A stretch of 64,000 nucleotides of DNA from Pedosphaera parvula Ellin514 (GCF_000172555.1 NZ_ABOX02000016.1:62001-126000); one strand, 5' to 3'. Positions 54,601-62,876 are shown, counted from the first letter of the stretch. A program made the numbers and translations. The notes: generated from the letters alone by a model not told the origin.

Positions 54601-55069
54601 TAGGCAGTATCTGGCTCTCCCATTCCTGCTCCGCATCAATAACATAGCCGTCCGCCCCCAGACTGATTGCGTTCGTAATGATCGCAAGTTCTCCCGGAAT
54701 ATTCGTTCCGAATGAACGGGTGTAGCCAAAAATTTTCAGACCCGCCGCATGGGCGCTATCAACAACGTTTGAGGCGAATTGAGGACTGGCGCTGGAGGGA
54801 TAAAGGTCCGAACCATCTCCTGCCTTGAGGATGAGATAATTCACCCCCTGGCTTTTCTCGTAAGCCATCAACCCGTCCAGGCCACCATGCTGAGAAGTAG
54901 CGTTTGAGAGGATGTAAATCCAATCTCCCTTCCCCAGGTTGGCGGGATCAATCCCGTTCTCCAGAACCACGGCTCTGGTTTCAGAAGTTGCCAGGGCAAA
55001 CAATAAACCCAGGACAAACAACACGCCTCGCATTCTGCTGCCACACCCACCCAATTTAACGTCAGTCAT
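48653..55069 (-). CDS. Giant secreted protein: barrel, FN3, two golvesin domains, 16 Ig domains
   Basis: 2138 residues from the ATG at 55069, matching the start of its paralogue; the reading to 55111 adds a Lys-rich extension from a purine-rich leader. The order is signal peptide, barrel-like domain (about 30-310, DGIDPANLGKGDWIY, with DAEQEWE), FN3 (about 315-410), golvesin C-terminal-like domain (about 415-545), Ig 1-3, a second golvesin domain (about 820-945), Ig 4-16, and a verrucomicrobial C-terminal module. Ig types follow a C-A-B then repeated A-B-B-B order. It is probably a cell-surface or secreted glycan-binding or adhesion protein. The barrel may be an enzyme, with DAEQEWE as candidate acids, but its family is not recognised. 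Confidence 0.9.
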   Translation of the reverse strand: MTDVKLGGCGSRMRGVLFVLGLLFALATSETRAVVLENGIDPANLGKGDWIYILSNATSQHGGLDGLMAYEKSQGVNYLILKAGDGSDLYPSSASPQFASNVVDSAHAAGLKIFGYTRSFGTNIPGELAIITNAISLGADGYVIDAEQEWESQILPNNDTAALQLLQPIKAAFPNRFLGYSPQMYIHFHSTFPYSKFGIYSDAAMPQAYWKSFDITPTQCLSDLATEWQNWQNSLTGTNRNAIKPIAPVAQGYTPGTDPVTAAEITEFCNFAKIGASPITAGIKSINYFRSELHATEMWDAIRTNSIGDKQPVAPFVYRVQATNITDTSATITWVSDSNADSIVDYGRGPAYSNSSSNSILSTSHTMIISGLTQTNLYHFRVRSKLGSSTNVTYSGDFTFTTRIAGFVPDIILDNTNAAVVGTWTTGTSSTDRYGADYRSRGVGTGANFLVYNPSITQAGLYQIFETHPQGSNRSTNTPHIVTFFGGVATNFVNQAVGGGVVGGKFNSLTTVYFQAGTNGSVKITDAFTSTNGLQVMADAIKFVYVGQPAPPNITAQPIGTTVSPGSSVTFAAAASGLAPLAYQWQLNGDNIPGATNATHVRANVQVADAGTYTVVASNPGGSTESIDAILNVTAAPSITGQPVSLVVNPGDPASFTVAASGSPAPTFQWWFAGAPIADATDSTFALTSAQSNQAGNYWVVASNAAGSVTSSIVSLTVTTPPAIAAQPISQIVTNGDNVIFSVVAIGTVPLSYQWTFNGASIFGATNSSLPIVNAQANNAGTYAVVVSNVAGSVTSSNASLTVNIPAGFVADIIVDNTNATVVGAWSTNATATDRFGADYRFRTVGTGANSLLYKPTIIQAGLYQIFETHPQGSNRSTNTPHIITFSGGVLTNFVNQAVGGGVAGGKFNPLTTVYFQAGTNGSVKISDASPIANGLQVMADAIKFVYVGQPAPPTITSQPLGGTVNPGTNVVFTVTASGTAPLTYQWQFNGNNIPGATNATYVRSNVQLADAGTYTVLVSNPGGSTQSADAVLNLNAAPSITGQPVSLVVNPGDPASFTVAADGSPAATFQWWFAGAPIADATDSTFALASAQPNQSGNYWVVASNAAGSVTSSIVSLTVNIPAGIAQQPVSQSVTLGGNATFSVTATGTAPLGYQWTFNGAPIIGASASSYTILNAQTNKAGSYAVVVSNVAGTVTSSTVSLTVNIPAGIAQQPVSQSVTLGGNATFSVTATGTAPLGYQWSFNGAPIFGATDSSYTILNAQTNNAGSYAVLVSNVAGTVTSSTVSLAVNIPPSIDLPPVSQSVTIGSNAVFSVTATGTAPMGYQWIFDGAPISSATDSSYSVLNAQTNNAGSYAVVVSNVAGSVTSSIVSLTVNIPPDISQQPVSQTVTMGGNTTFSVAATGAPAPTFQWWFAGAPIATATDSTNMLVNVQPNQAGDYWVVASNVAGSVTSSIVSLIVNIPAGIAQQPISQSVTLGGNATFSVTATGTAPLGYQWTFNGLPIAGATDSSLTMVNVQTDNAGSYAVVVSNVAGSVTSSIASLAVNIPPSITQQPISHGVTIGSNATFSVTATGTAPLGYQWSFNGAPIFGATDSSYTIVNAQTNNAGSYAVLVSNVAGTVTSSTVSLAVNIPPSIDLPPVSQSVTIGSNAVFSVTATGTAPMGYQWIFDGAPISSATDSSYSVLNAQTNNAGSYAVVVANVAGSVTSSIVSLTINIPPSITQEPVSQIVTVGNNATFTVAADGSPAPTFQWWFAGAPIADATQSSFALANAQPNQAGEYWLVASNVAGSVTSSIVSLTVNIPAGIDQQPISQSVTIGGNATFSVTATGTAPLNYQWSFNGLPIPGATDSSYSVLNAQTSNAGSYAVVVSNVAGSVVSSIVSLAVNIPPSITQQPVSQTIIKGSTATFSVTTTGTAPMGYQWRFNGLPIAGATDSSYSVLNAQTTNAGSYAVVVSNVAGSVTSSTVSLVVNVPPSITQQPISQAVIINGDVTFSVTATGTALMGYQWSFNGSPIPGATASSYTVSKVKKKDTGSYSVVISNVAGSITSANAELTIAKKNQADVQMMSVLPDTRVHLTIAGTPGVTYMIEGSSDLVKWVELGAVVSTNGTIDLSDTAASNPSVNFFRTRQMAEPATEAK
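48900..51960 (-). repeat. 1020-bp higher-order repeat of four Ig modules, three copies
   Basis: Within the 48653 giant, the A-type Ig modules lie exactly 1020 bp apart (anchors at 49729, 50749 and 51769). Each is followed by three B-type modules of 255 bp each. The copies at about 50010-50330 and 51030-51350 are nearly identical at the base level. The pattern implies expansion by four-domain blocks and not one at a time. Confidence 0.8.
52226..54100 (-). repeat. Duplicated golvesin-Ig block (offset 1206 bp)
   Basis: The golvesin-like regions begin at cacgtacacg at 52226 and 53432, 1206 bp apart (402 codons, in frame). Each is followed N- to C-terminally by a C-type, an A-type and a B-type Ig module. 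The two copies are highly similar in bases, for example around 52400-52480 and 53620-53680. The paralogue at 56315 has only one golvesin domain, so the duplication is specific to this gene. Confidence 0.7.
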
Positions 55070-55386
55070 ATTCACTCTTCTTTTTTTCTTCTTCTCTTTT
55101 TTCTTTTTCACTCACGCTTCTGCCAGTCTTCCCTTACCGGCAAAAGCGCGAAAAATTACCTTTGGAGTGCATCACTTTGAGACACTATTTATTTACAACT
55201 GTCTCGTTTGTACCGAAACCGGACAAACTCACTTTTCCTCTGCACTCAGCGACGGTTTTTCCAATTGTTGATTGAGCAAATTCCAAGCCATTTGCATTGC
55301 TGTACACCTACATGAAAATGCCGATCGGTGGCGTCAAGTCGCTCGACATTTTTCCCGTCGCCCAAGTTCCGTTATAAAAAGTTGGA
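55070..55386. other. 317-bp intergenic region upstream of both a giant gene and a dus remnant
   Basis: It contains a purine-rich tract on the minus strand (55075-55110) that serves as the giant's leader. A segment (about 55270-55320) matches the equivalent gap at 61440-61500, for example cacctacatgaa. No other gene is supported. It was copied along with its neighbours. Confidence 0.55.
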
Positions 55387-55798
55387 ATGATGCGTTTCGA
55401 GTCGTTGACACTTAACTCAAATCTGTTCCTTTCGCCGCTGGCGAGTTACACCAACCTGCCTTTCCGCGTCGCTTTGCGTGACGTTGGTGGGCTGGATCTG
55501 GCGACCACCGATTTGGTCAATGCCCGCTCGCTGCTGAAAAAAATCCCAAGGCATTCAAGCTGATTGAAACGACTGCTGCGGATCGGCCGCTCGCCGTTCA
55601 AATTTTCGGTTCTGTTCCGGAGGAGATGCGCGATGCGGCGATATATCTGGAATCAATTGGCATTTCTTCGATCGATATCAACATGGGTTGTCCCGTGCGC
55701 AAGGTTTGCAAAGTTGGCGACGGCTAGGCAATGATGACGGAACTGGATAAAACCTCCGCACTGGTCAAAGAGATGGTCGACGCCGTAAAGATTCCAAT
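55387..55798 (+). pseudogene. Truncated dus copy (5' part only)
   Basis: 412 bp, clearly homologous to the first about 414 bp of the intact dus gene at 61572. It has lost one base in a run of A near 55545 and carries an in-frame stop (ggc tag) where the intact gene reads GGS. The match ends at about 55797. It marks the edge of a segmental duplication that also includes the giant gene at 48653. Confidence 0.9.
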
Positions 55799-55975
55799 TG
55801 GTTACTGTGGCAACATCCCCCCCAGCATATTCGTCGCATCATACATGTAGTAGATCCAATTGCCCTTGCCGAAGTATGAAGGATTGCCGCCGCCGTCGCG
55901 AATCACCGCACGCGCAGGAGTGCTCACCAGGAAGAGCTGAACCACAGCCACCAGCAGAATGAACGCCTTGTGATT
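55799..55975 (-). pseudogene. N-terminal fragment of another giant-family paralogue
   Basis: Read on the minus strand, one frame gives KAFILLVAVVQLFLV, then ARAVIRDGGGNPSYFGKGNW and IYYMYDATNMLGG. This follows the giants' TRAVVLENGIDPANLGKGDWIY. A start codon is missing (an in-frame stop precedes it) and it ends where the dus copy begins. It is the remnant of a fourth family member. Confidence 0.65.
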
Positions 55976-56314
55976 TTAAACTAAGTGAGGTGAGTAAAAT
56001 ATTGGCAAGAATAATGTGGCGATGCGCTGGTGCGTTCCGCTTCGATTGCATGGGTTGAATTATTTGGAATCGTGGGCCGAAGCGGGCAATTCTTTTGGGA
56101 TTGATCCTATAACCATGCCGACCCTACGGGCCTTAAGAGGTCCCCGGTTTGGCCCCAGGCGAAAGGAGTAAAAGCTGGGCGGGAATGACGGTTTGAAAAA
56201 GCCATTCGCAAGCTGGTTGAATGGCCTTTCTTGCAAAAAATTTCCCAACTTCACTTAGAGGCATTATTCCTCAAACGCCAATCTGGAACCTATCGGTCCC
56301 CTGTGGGAATAAAG
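55976..56314. other. 339-bp gap with a terminator
   Basis: No convincing gene is seen; a 64-codon minus-strand ORF here looks random. A terminator for the 56315 giant is at 56196-56230. Confidence 0.5.
56196..56230 (-). terminator. Intrinsic terminator of the 56315 giant gene
   Basis: The stem gccattc (56201-56207) pairs with gaatggc (56219-56225) and extends into flanking A and T bases. On the minus strand it is followed by ttttt. It lies about 90 bp after the stop. Confidence 0.65.
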
Positions 56315-59300
56315 CTACTGCCGGGCGCGGTAAAAGTGCAGCGTTCCATTGGATGCCGAGTTATAGATGACATCGATCGTTCCATTGGTATTCACCACGG
56401 TCATCAATTCCAACCAATCGACGAGATTGGATGACCCCTCGATTGCGTAACTAGCGCCGGGTTGGCCAGTGATGATCAAGTGCGCCCGCCCGTCTGGCAA
56501 CACACTGATCAGCTGAAATTGTGCTGGTTGCAGTGCTTTGATGGTGAGTTGGGCATTGGAGCTGGTGATGGAACCTGCCACGTTGGTTATCACCACGGAA
56601 TAACTCCCCGCGTTGTTTGTTTGGGCGCTCAAAACGGTGTAGCTGCTGCCGGTGGCGTCAAGGATTGGCGACCCATTGAAGCTCCATTGATACTTCGACG
56701 GTGCCGTGCCGGTGGCGGTCACGCTGAAGGTGGCATTGCTGCCAATGGTGACACTCTGACTGATTGGCTGCGTGGTAATAGTCGGAGGAATATTGACGGA
56801 CAGACTTACGATGGAGCTTGTCATACTGCCGCTCGAGTTGCTAACCACCACCCAGTAACTACCCGCCTGGTTGGTTTGCACACTGGCCTGCGCGTAGCTG
56901 CTATTTGTCGCAGCCGCAATGGGAGTACCCGCGAACCACCACTGATATGTCGGGGCCGGAGATCCGGTGGCGGTCACGCTTAAGGTGGCATTGCTGCCAA
57001 TGGTGACACTCTGGTTGATTGGTTGCGTGGTGATGCTTGGAGGAGTATTGGGAGGATTCTTGACGGATAGACTCACGATGTAGCTCGTCACGCTGCCGCT
57101 CGAGTTACTAACCACCACCCAATACTTACCCGCCTGGCTGGTTTGCACATTAGCCAGCGCATAGGTGCTCTGCGTGGCGGCCGCAATGGGAGTACCGGCG
57201 AACCACCACTGATATGTCGGGGCCGGAGATCCGGTGGCGGTCACGCTGAAAGTTGCATTATTGCCAACGGTGGTAGTCTGGTTTTTAGGCTGTGTGGTAA
57301 TATGGGGTGCAATATTGAGAGATAGACTCACGATGGAGCTCGTCACGCTACCGATCGGGTTGCTAACCACCACCCAGTAATTACCCACCTGGCTGGTTTG
57401 CACATTGTATCGGGTGTAGGCGCTCCGCGTGGCACCGCTAATGGGAGTGCCGGCGAACCACCATTGAAATGTCGGGGCAGGAGTTCCGGTGGCAACTACG
57501 CTGAAGGTTGCATTGTGGCCAGGGGTGACACTCTGGCTGATCGGTTGCGAGGTGATGCTTGGAGGAATATTCACAGACAAACTCACAATGGAGCTCGTCA
57601 CGCTACCGCTGGTGTTGCCAACCACCACCCAGTAATTACCCGCCTGGTTGGTTTGCACATTGGCTCGGGTGTAGGTGCTCTGCGTGGCCGCCGCAATAGG
57701 AGCACCCGCAAACCACCATTGAAATGCGGGAGCCGGAGATCCGGTGGCGGTCACGCTGAAAGTTGCATTACTGCCCACGATGACGGTCTGGCTGACCGGC
57801 TGCGTGGTAATCCGAGGAGCAACATTAACGGATAGACTCACAATGGAGCTCGTCACGCTGCCACTGGTGTTGCTAACTACCACCCAGTAATTGCCCAGCT
57901 GGTTGGTTTGCACACTGACTCGAGTGTAGGTGCTCTGCGTGGCTCCCACAATGGGTGTACCTGCAAACCACCACTGAAATGTCGGAGCGGGAGTTCCGAT
58001 CGCAGTCACGCTGAAGGTGGCATTGCTGCCCATGGTGACACTCTGGCTGATTGGCTGCGTGGTGATGCTTGGAGGAATATTGACTGAGAGGCTCACAATG
58101 GAACTCGTCACACTGCCACTCGAATTCGAAACTACCACCCAGTAATCACCGGCCTGGTTGGGTTGCACATTGGCCAACACATTGGTGCTATCGGTTGCGG
58201 TGGCAATGGGAGCACCCGCAAACCACCACTGATATGTGGGGGCGGGAGATCCGGTGGCAGTCACGCTGAAGGTGGCATTGCCGCCCATGGTAACGCTCTG
58301 GCTGATTGGTTGCGTGGTAATGGCCGCTGGAATATTGACAGCTAGACTCACGATGGAACTGGTCACACTGCCGCTCGAGTTGGACACCACTACCAAGTAT
58401 TCACCAGCCTGGTCGGGCTGCACACTGGCCAGCGCATAGCTGCTATCTGTCGCAGTCGCAATAGGAGCACCTGCAAACCACCACTGATATGTGGGAGCGG
58501 GAGTCCCGGTGGCGGTCACGCTGAAGGTGGCATTGCTGCCAATGGTAACGCTCTGGCTGATTGGTTGCGTGGTAATGGCCGCAGGAATATTGACGGACAG
58601 GCTCACGATGGAGCTCGTCACGCTGCCGCTCGAGTTGGAAACCACGGCCCAGTAATTGCCTGCCTGGTTGGGCTGCACATGGAGCAGCGCATAGTAGCTA
58701 TCTGTCGCAGTCGCAATGGGAGCGCCTGCAAACCACCACTGGAATGTCGGAGCCGGAGTTCCGGTGGCGGTCACGCTGAAGGTCGCATTGCTGCCGATGG
58801 TAACACTCTGGCTGATTGGTTGTGTGGCAATGGCTGCTGGAATATTGACGGACAGACTCACGATGGAGCTGGTCACACTGCCGCTGGAGTTGGAAACCAC
58901 CACCCAGTAATTGCCGGCCTCGTTGGGCTGCACACCGGCCAGCGCATAGAAGCTATCTGTCGCAGTCGCAATGGGAGCGCCTGCAAACCACCATTGAAAT
59001 GTCGGGGCGGGAGATCCGGTGGCGGTCACGCTGAAGGTGGCAACGTTGCCAATCATTACACTCTGGCTGATCGGCTGCGTGGTAATGGCCACAGGAATGT
59101 TGACCGACAGACTCACAATGGAACTCGTCACGCTGCCACTTGAGTTGGAAACCACCGCCCAGTAATTGCCGGCCTGGTTTGGCTGCACACTCGCCAGCAC
59201 ATAGGTGCTATCTGTCGCGGCTGCAATCGGAGCGCCTGCGAACCACCACTGGAATGTGGGAGCCGGATATCCTGTGGCAGTCACGGTGAAAGAGGTGGGG

Positions 59301-61255
59301 TCGCCTGGATTGACGGTCTGGCTGGCCGGTTGCGCGCTGATGGATGGAGCTGCGTTTACATTTAGCACTGCATTGGCACTTTCCGTGTCACCGCCTGGAT
59401 TGCTTACTACCACCGTGTAAATCCCAGCATCCGCCACCTGGGCATTTGCCAGCAGATAGGAGGCCGAGGTGGCGCCAGGAATATCGCCTCCATTGAACTG
59501 CCACTGATAGGTGAGCGGCGCCAGTCCCGAAGCAATTACTGCAAACGTCACAGTGGAGCCGGGGTTTACAGTTTGTCCCTGTGGCTGGGCCGTGATATTG
59601 GGAGGCGTGGGTTGGCCGACATATACAAACTTGAGCGCATCGGCTATCACTTGCAGGCCGTTAGTGCTGGTGAAGGCATCGGTAATCTTTACACTGCCGT
59701 TTGTTCCCGCTTGGAAATAAACAGTCGCGAGTGAATTAAATGTGCCTCCGACCAAGCCGCCACCAACCTGCTGGTTCACATAATTCGTCTGAACTCCGCC
59801 ATAGTAGGTAATTACATAAGGAGCATTTGTTGATCGATTGCTTCCTTGCGGATGGGTTTCAAAAATCTGGTAAAGTCCGGCCTGCGTAATGGTGGGGTTG
59901 TAGACCAGAAAATTGGCGCCGGTACCAACGCCACGGAAACGATAATCGGCACCATATCGATCAGCTGAACTTGTCCCGGTGGTCCAGGAACCCACCACTA
60001 CGGCGTTTGTGTTATCAACGATGATATCGGGCACAAAGCCTGCAATCCTGGTGGTGAAAGTGAAATCTCCCGAGTATGTGACATTGGTACTGCCGCCAGC
60101 CTTGGATCGAACACGAAAATGATAACTGTTTGTCTGCGTGAGGCCGCTAATGACAATCGAGTGGCTGGTGACCAGGGTGGAGTTTGTAATCGAATTCGAA
60201 AATCCCGCACCATGGCCATAATCCAAAATGCTGTCCGCGTCTGTATCCGTAACCCAGGCAATCGTAGCGGAGGTCTCGGCAATGTTGGTCGCCTGCACAT
60301 GATAAACAAACGGAGCAACTGGTTGCGGGTCGCCAATGCTGTTCGTGCGCATGGCGTCCCAGATTTCTGCGCTATGCAATTCTGATCGAAAGTAATTAAG
60401 CGGCTTGTAGCCACCAGCCGTAGCAGGGTTCACTGCAGTTTTCATGGCATTGCAAAACTCAGTGATCTCCGCCGCCGTCACAGGGTCGGTTCCAGGAGTA
60501 TAGCCTTGAGCCACTGGAGCAATCGGCTTGATGGCGTTTCGGTTCGTGCCAGTCAGGCTGTTCTGCCAGTTTCGCCAGTCTGTGCCCAGGTCGGTTATGC
60601 ACTGGGTGGGAGTGATACCAAAACTCTTCCAATAAGCCTGAGGCATTGCCGCATCGCAATAGATGCCAAACATGGTGTAGGGAAACGAGCTGTGAAAGTG
60701 GATATACATTTGCGGAGCATGACCTAAAAAGCGGTTGGGGAAGGCGGCCTTGATCGGCTGCAGCAACTGCAATGCGGCGGTGTTGTTGTTAGGCAGTATC
60801 TGACTCTCCCATTCCTGCTCCGCATCGATAACATAGCCGTCCGCCCCCAGGCTGATTGCGTTCGTAATGATCGCAAGTTCTCCCGGAATATTCGTTCCGA
60901 ATGAACGGGTGTAGCCAAAGATTTTCAGACCCGCCGCATGGGCGCTATCAACAACGTTCGAGGTGAATTGAGGACTGCTGGGAGGATAAAGGTCCGAACC
61001 ATCTCCTGCCTTGACGATGAGATAGTTCATCCCCTGGCTTTTCTCATAGGCCATCAACCCGTCCAGGCCACCATGCTGAGAAGTAGCGGTTGAGAGAACG
61101 TAAATCCAATCTCCTTTACCAATATTGGCAGGATCGATTCCGTTTTCGAGCACGACGGCTCTTGTTTGAGAAACGGCCAGGCAAAACAACAAGCCCAGGA
61201 CAAACAACGCACCGCGCATTCTGCTTCCAGACCCAGCCAGTTTAACGTTATTCAT
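56315..61255 (-). CDS. Giant secreted protein: barrel, FN3, golvesin, 12 Ig domains
   Basis: 1646 residues from the ATG at 61255 (MNNVKLAGSGSRMRGALFVL), parallel to its paralogue; a longer reading from 61354 is not needed. The order is signal peptide, barrel-like domain (about 30-305), FN3 (to about 405), one golvesin domain (about 410-540), one C-type Ig, ten A-type Ig modules (QWWFAGAPI type), one B-type Ig and a C-terminal module ending FYRARQ. The N-terminal half is very close to the 48653 protein even in bases. The Ig tail differs in type and number, so tails have evolved separately. It is divergent from dus. Confidence 0.9.
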   Translation of the reverse strand: MNNVKLAGSGSRMRGALFVLGLLFCLAVSQTRAVVLENGIDPANIGKGDWIYVLSTATSQHGGLDGLMAYEKSQGMNYLIVKAGDGSDLYPPSSPQFTSNVVDSAHAAGLKIFGYTRSFGTNIPGELAIITNAISLGADGYVIDAEQEWESQILPNNNTAALQLLQPIKAAFPNRFLGHAPQMYIHFHSSFPYTMFGIYCDAAMPQAYWKSFGITPTQCITDLGTDWRNWQNSLTGTNRNAIKPIAPVAQGYTPGTDPVTAAEITEFCNAMKTAVNPATAGGYKPLNYFRSELHSAEIWDAMRTNSIGDPQPVAPFVYHVQATNIAETSATIAWVTDTDADSILDYGHGAGFSNSITNSTLVTSHSIVISGLTQTNSYHFRVRSKAGGSTNVTYSGDFTFTTRIAGFVPDIIVDNTNAVVVGSWTTGTSSADRYGADYRFRGVGTGANFLVYNPTITQAGLYQIFETHPQGSNRSTNAPYVITYYGGVQTNYVNQQVGGGLVGGTFNSLATVYFQAGTNGSVKITDAFTSTNGLQVIADALKFVYVGQPTPPNITAQPQGQTVNPGSTVTFAVIASGLAPLTYQWQFNGGDIPGATSASYLLANAQVADAGIYTVVVSNPGGDTESANAVLNVNAAPSISAQPASQTVNPGDPTSFTVTATGYPAPTFQWWFAGAPIAAATDSTYVLASVQPNQAGNYWAVVSNSSGSVTSSIVSLSVNIPVAITTQPISQSVMIGNVATFSVTATGSPAPTFQWWFAGAPIATATDSFYALAGVQPNEAGNYWVVVSNSSGSVTSSIVSLSVNIPAAIATQPISQSVTIGSNATFSVTATGTPAPTFQWWFAGAPIATATDSYYALLHVQPNQAGNYWAVVSNSSGSVTSSIVSLSVNIPAAITTQPISQSVTIGSNATFSVTATGTPAPTYQWWFAGAPIATATDSSYALASVQPDQAGEYLVVVSNSSGSVTSSIVSLAVNIPAAITTQPISQSVTMGGNATFSVTATGSPAPTYQWWFAGAPIATATDSTNVLANVQPNQAGDYWVVVSNSSGSVTSSIVSLSVNIPPSITTQPISQSVTMGSNATFSVTAIGTPAPTFQWWFAGTPIVGATQSTYTRVSVQTNQLGNYWVVVSNTSGSVTSSIVSLSVNVAPRITTQPVSQTVIVGSNATFSVTATGSPAPAFQWWFAGAPIAAATQSTYTRANVQTNQAGNYWVVVGNTSGSVTSSIVSLSVNIPPSITSQPISQSVTPGHNATFSVVATGTPAPTFQWWFAGTPISGATRSAYTRYNVQTSQVGNYWVVVSNPIGSVTSSIVSLSLNIAPHITTQPKNQTTTVGNNATFSVTATGSPAPTYQWWFAGTPIAAATQSTYALANVQTSQAGKYWVVVSNSSGSVTSYIVSLSVKNPPNTPPSITTQPINQSVTIGSNATLSVTATGSPAPTYQWWFAGTPIAAATNSSYAQASVQTNQAGSYWVVVSNSSGSMTSSIVSLSVNIPPTITTQPISQSVTIGSNATFSVTATGTAPSKYQWSFNGSPILDATGSSYTVLSAQTNNAGSYSVVITNVAGSITSSNAQLTIKALQPAQFQLISVLPDGRAHLIITGQPGASYAIEGSSNLVDWLELMTVVNTNGTIDVIYNSASNGTLHFYRARQ

Positions 61256-61571
61256 ATAAAACTCGCTTTCTTTTACAAAACTCGTGCCCAGCCAGTTTTC
61301 ACCCGTCCGCAGATCAAAGCGACTCGACTCTTCGAGTGTCTCGTTTTGCCACACTTGACCTAGGGTGGATTACAGTCATACTCAATTGCATCAACAAGCC
61401 GGTCAATCGCATCCACTTAAGCACCGAAAAAGCTGCTTTCTGCTTTCTTGTTCTGATTAGCAATTTCCACGCCATCGGAATTCCGGCACACCTACATGAA
61501 CATGACAGTCTGGGGGTAACCAGTTGCTTACGCTCTTCCCGTTGCTGCGAGTTCTGCTATACTAGGCCGAA
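61256..61571. other. 316-bp divergent promoter region of the giant gene and dus
   Basis: No further gene is supported. It must hold the promoters for both divergent genes. A tgctatact stretch about 15 bp before the dus start could serve as a -10 element. Part is duplicated at 55270-55386. Confidence 0.45.
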
Positions 61572-62681
61572 ATGATGCGTTTCGGGTCGTTGACACTTAA
61601 ATCAAATCTGTTCCTTTCGCCGCTGGCGGGTTACACCAACCTGCCTTTCCGGCTCGCTTTGCGTGAAGTTGGCGGGCTGGATCTGGCGACCACGGATCTG
61701 GTCAACGCCCGTTCGCTACTCGAGAAAAACCCGAAGGCCTTCAAACTCATCGAAACCAATGCAGCGGACCGGCCACTCGCCGTCCAGCTATTCGGCTCTG
61801 TTCCGGAGGAGATGCGCGATGCGGCGGTTTTTCTGGAGTCAATTGGCATTTCTTCGATCGATATCAACATGGGTTGTCCCGTGCGCAAGGTCTGCAAGGT
61901 AGGCGGCGGATCGGCAATGATGACGGAGCTGGATAAAACCTCCGCCCTGGTCAAGGGGATGGTGGATGCCGTGAAAATTCCAGTCACCGCGAAGATGCGC
62001 CTCGGGTGGGACGATGACAATTTAACCGCACCGGATTTGGCGCGCGCCTTGGAGGATGTGGGAATCACTGCGATCTTCGTGCATGGTCGCACGCGTGAAC
62101 AGGGCTTTTCCGGAACCGTGAAGTTGCACGGCATCCGTGCGGTGGTGCAAGCCGTGAAATCGATTCCGGTCATCGGCAACGGCGACGTGACGACGCCTGA
62201 AGCCGCCAGAATGATGTTCGACGAAACCGGCTGCGCAGGTGTGAGCATTGGACGCGGCGCGTTTTACAACCCATGGATTTTTGCCCACACGCAACACTAT
62301 ATCAAGACGGGTGAGCTGTTGCCGGAGCCGGCCTTTGAAGAGCGTGTGCGGGTCATGTGTCGTCACCTGGATTTGATGGTCGAAGTCTTCGGCGAACCAC
62401 TCGGCTGCCGCATGTTCCGCAAAGTCGCACCATGGTATTCAAAGCGGTTCGGGCCAGCCAACGAGTTCAATAAGAAAGTCGTGCTGGTTTCCACTCGCGC
62501 CGAGTTCCATGACATTTTGGATCGATACATTAAATGGCGTCTGCAATTCCTGGATGAAAACGGCCATTTGAAACCGAGTTATCGTCCGCCACCGATGGTC
62601 GCCTCATTTATGCAGCCGGAACCCGCCGTAGCACAGCGTCAGCATATTCCTGTGCCCAAGGGGCCGGTGGAAGTTTGGTAG
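61572..62681 (+). CDS. dus: tRNA-dihydrouridine synthase
   Basis: 369 residues. The N-terminus LFLSPLAGYTNLPFRLALRE is the FMN-binding start, and the active-site Cys is in NMGCPVRKV (about 100-108). KMRLGWDD, FVHGRTREQGFSG and IGNGDVTTPEAA are the usual Dus motifs. The C-terminus of about 45 residues is a Pro-rich extension. It reduces uridines in tRNA D-loops. Two adjacent ATGs (61572 and 61575) are possible starts. A truncated copy lies at 55387. Confidence 0.94.
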   Translation: MMRFGSLTLKSNLFLSPLAGYTNLPFRLALREVGGLDLATTDLVNARSLLEKNPKAFKLIETNAADRPLAVQLFGSVPEEMRDAAVFLESIGISSIDINMGCPVRKVCKVGGGSAMMTELDKTSALVKGMVDAVKIPVTAKMRLGWDDDNLTAPDLARALEDVGITAIFVHGRTREQGFSGTVKLHGIRAVVQAVKSIPVIGNGDVTTPEAARMMFDETGCAGVSIGRGAFYNPWIFAHTQHYIKTGELLPEPAFEERVRVMCRHLDLMVEVFGEPLGCRMFRKVAPWYSKRFGPANEFNKKVVLVSTRAEFHDILDRYIKWRLQFLDENGHLKPSYRPPPMVASFMQPEPAVAQRQHIPVPKGPVEVW

Positions 62682-62706
62682 TAAGATTTTGTGCCCATAA
62701 AAGTTA

Positions 62707-62749
62707 AGCGGGTATTGGGCAACACACGAAATAACACCCAACACCCGCT
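62707..62749. terminator. Hairpin between convergent dus and the helicase gene
   Basis: agcgggtattggg (62707-62719) pairs with cccaacacccgct (62737-62749), one mismatch, loop 17 nt. It has no T-run on either side, so it may be a rho-assisted terminator for dus. Confidence 0.45.
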
Positions 62750-62876
62750 CCTTCCACCCGGAAGGAAATCCCAACTCTGCAGTGGTGAATGCCCTCCTTA
62801 CGCTGCAGCAAAGCAACTCATGGGAAATTACTCCTCTGAATCGCTCTCCGCGAGAAAAATTCTATGGGGAAAAAAT

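Noticed and set aside
48900-59300. Regular repeats that could be mistaken for a CRISPR array
   Set aside because: The period is about 255 bp, is in frame, and encodes Ig domains. There are no short repeats with unique spacers and no cas genes.
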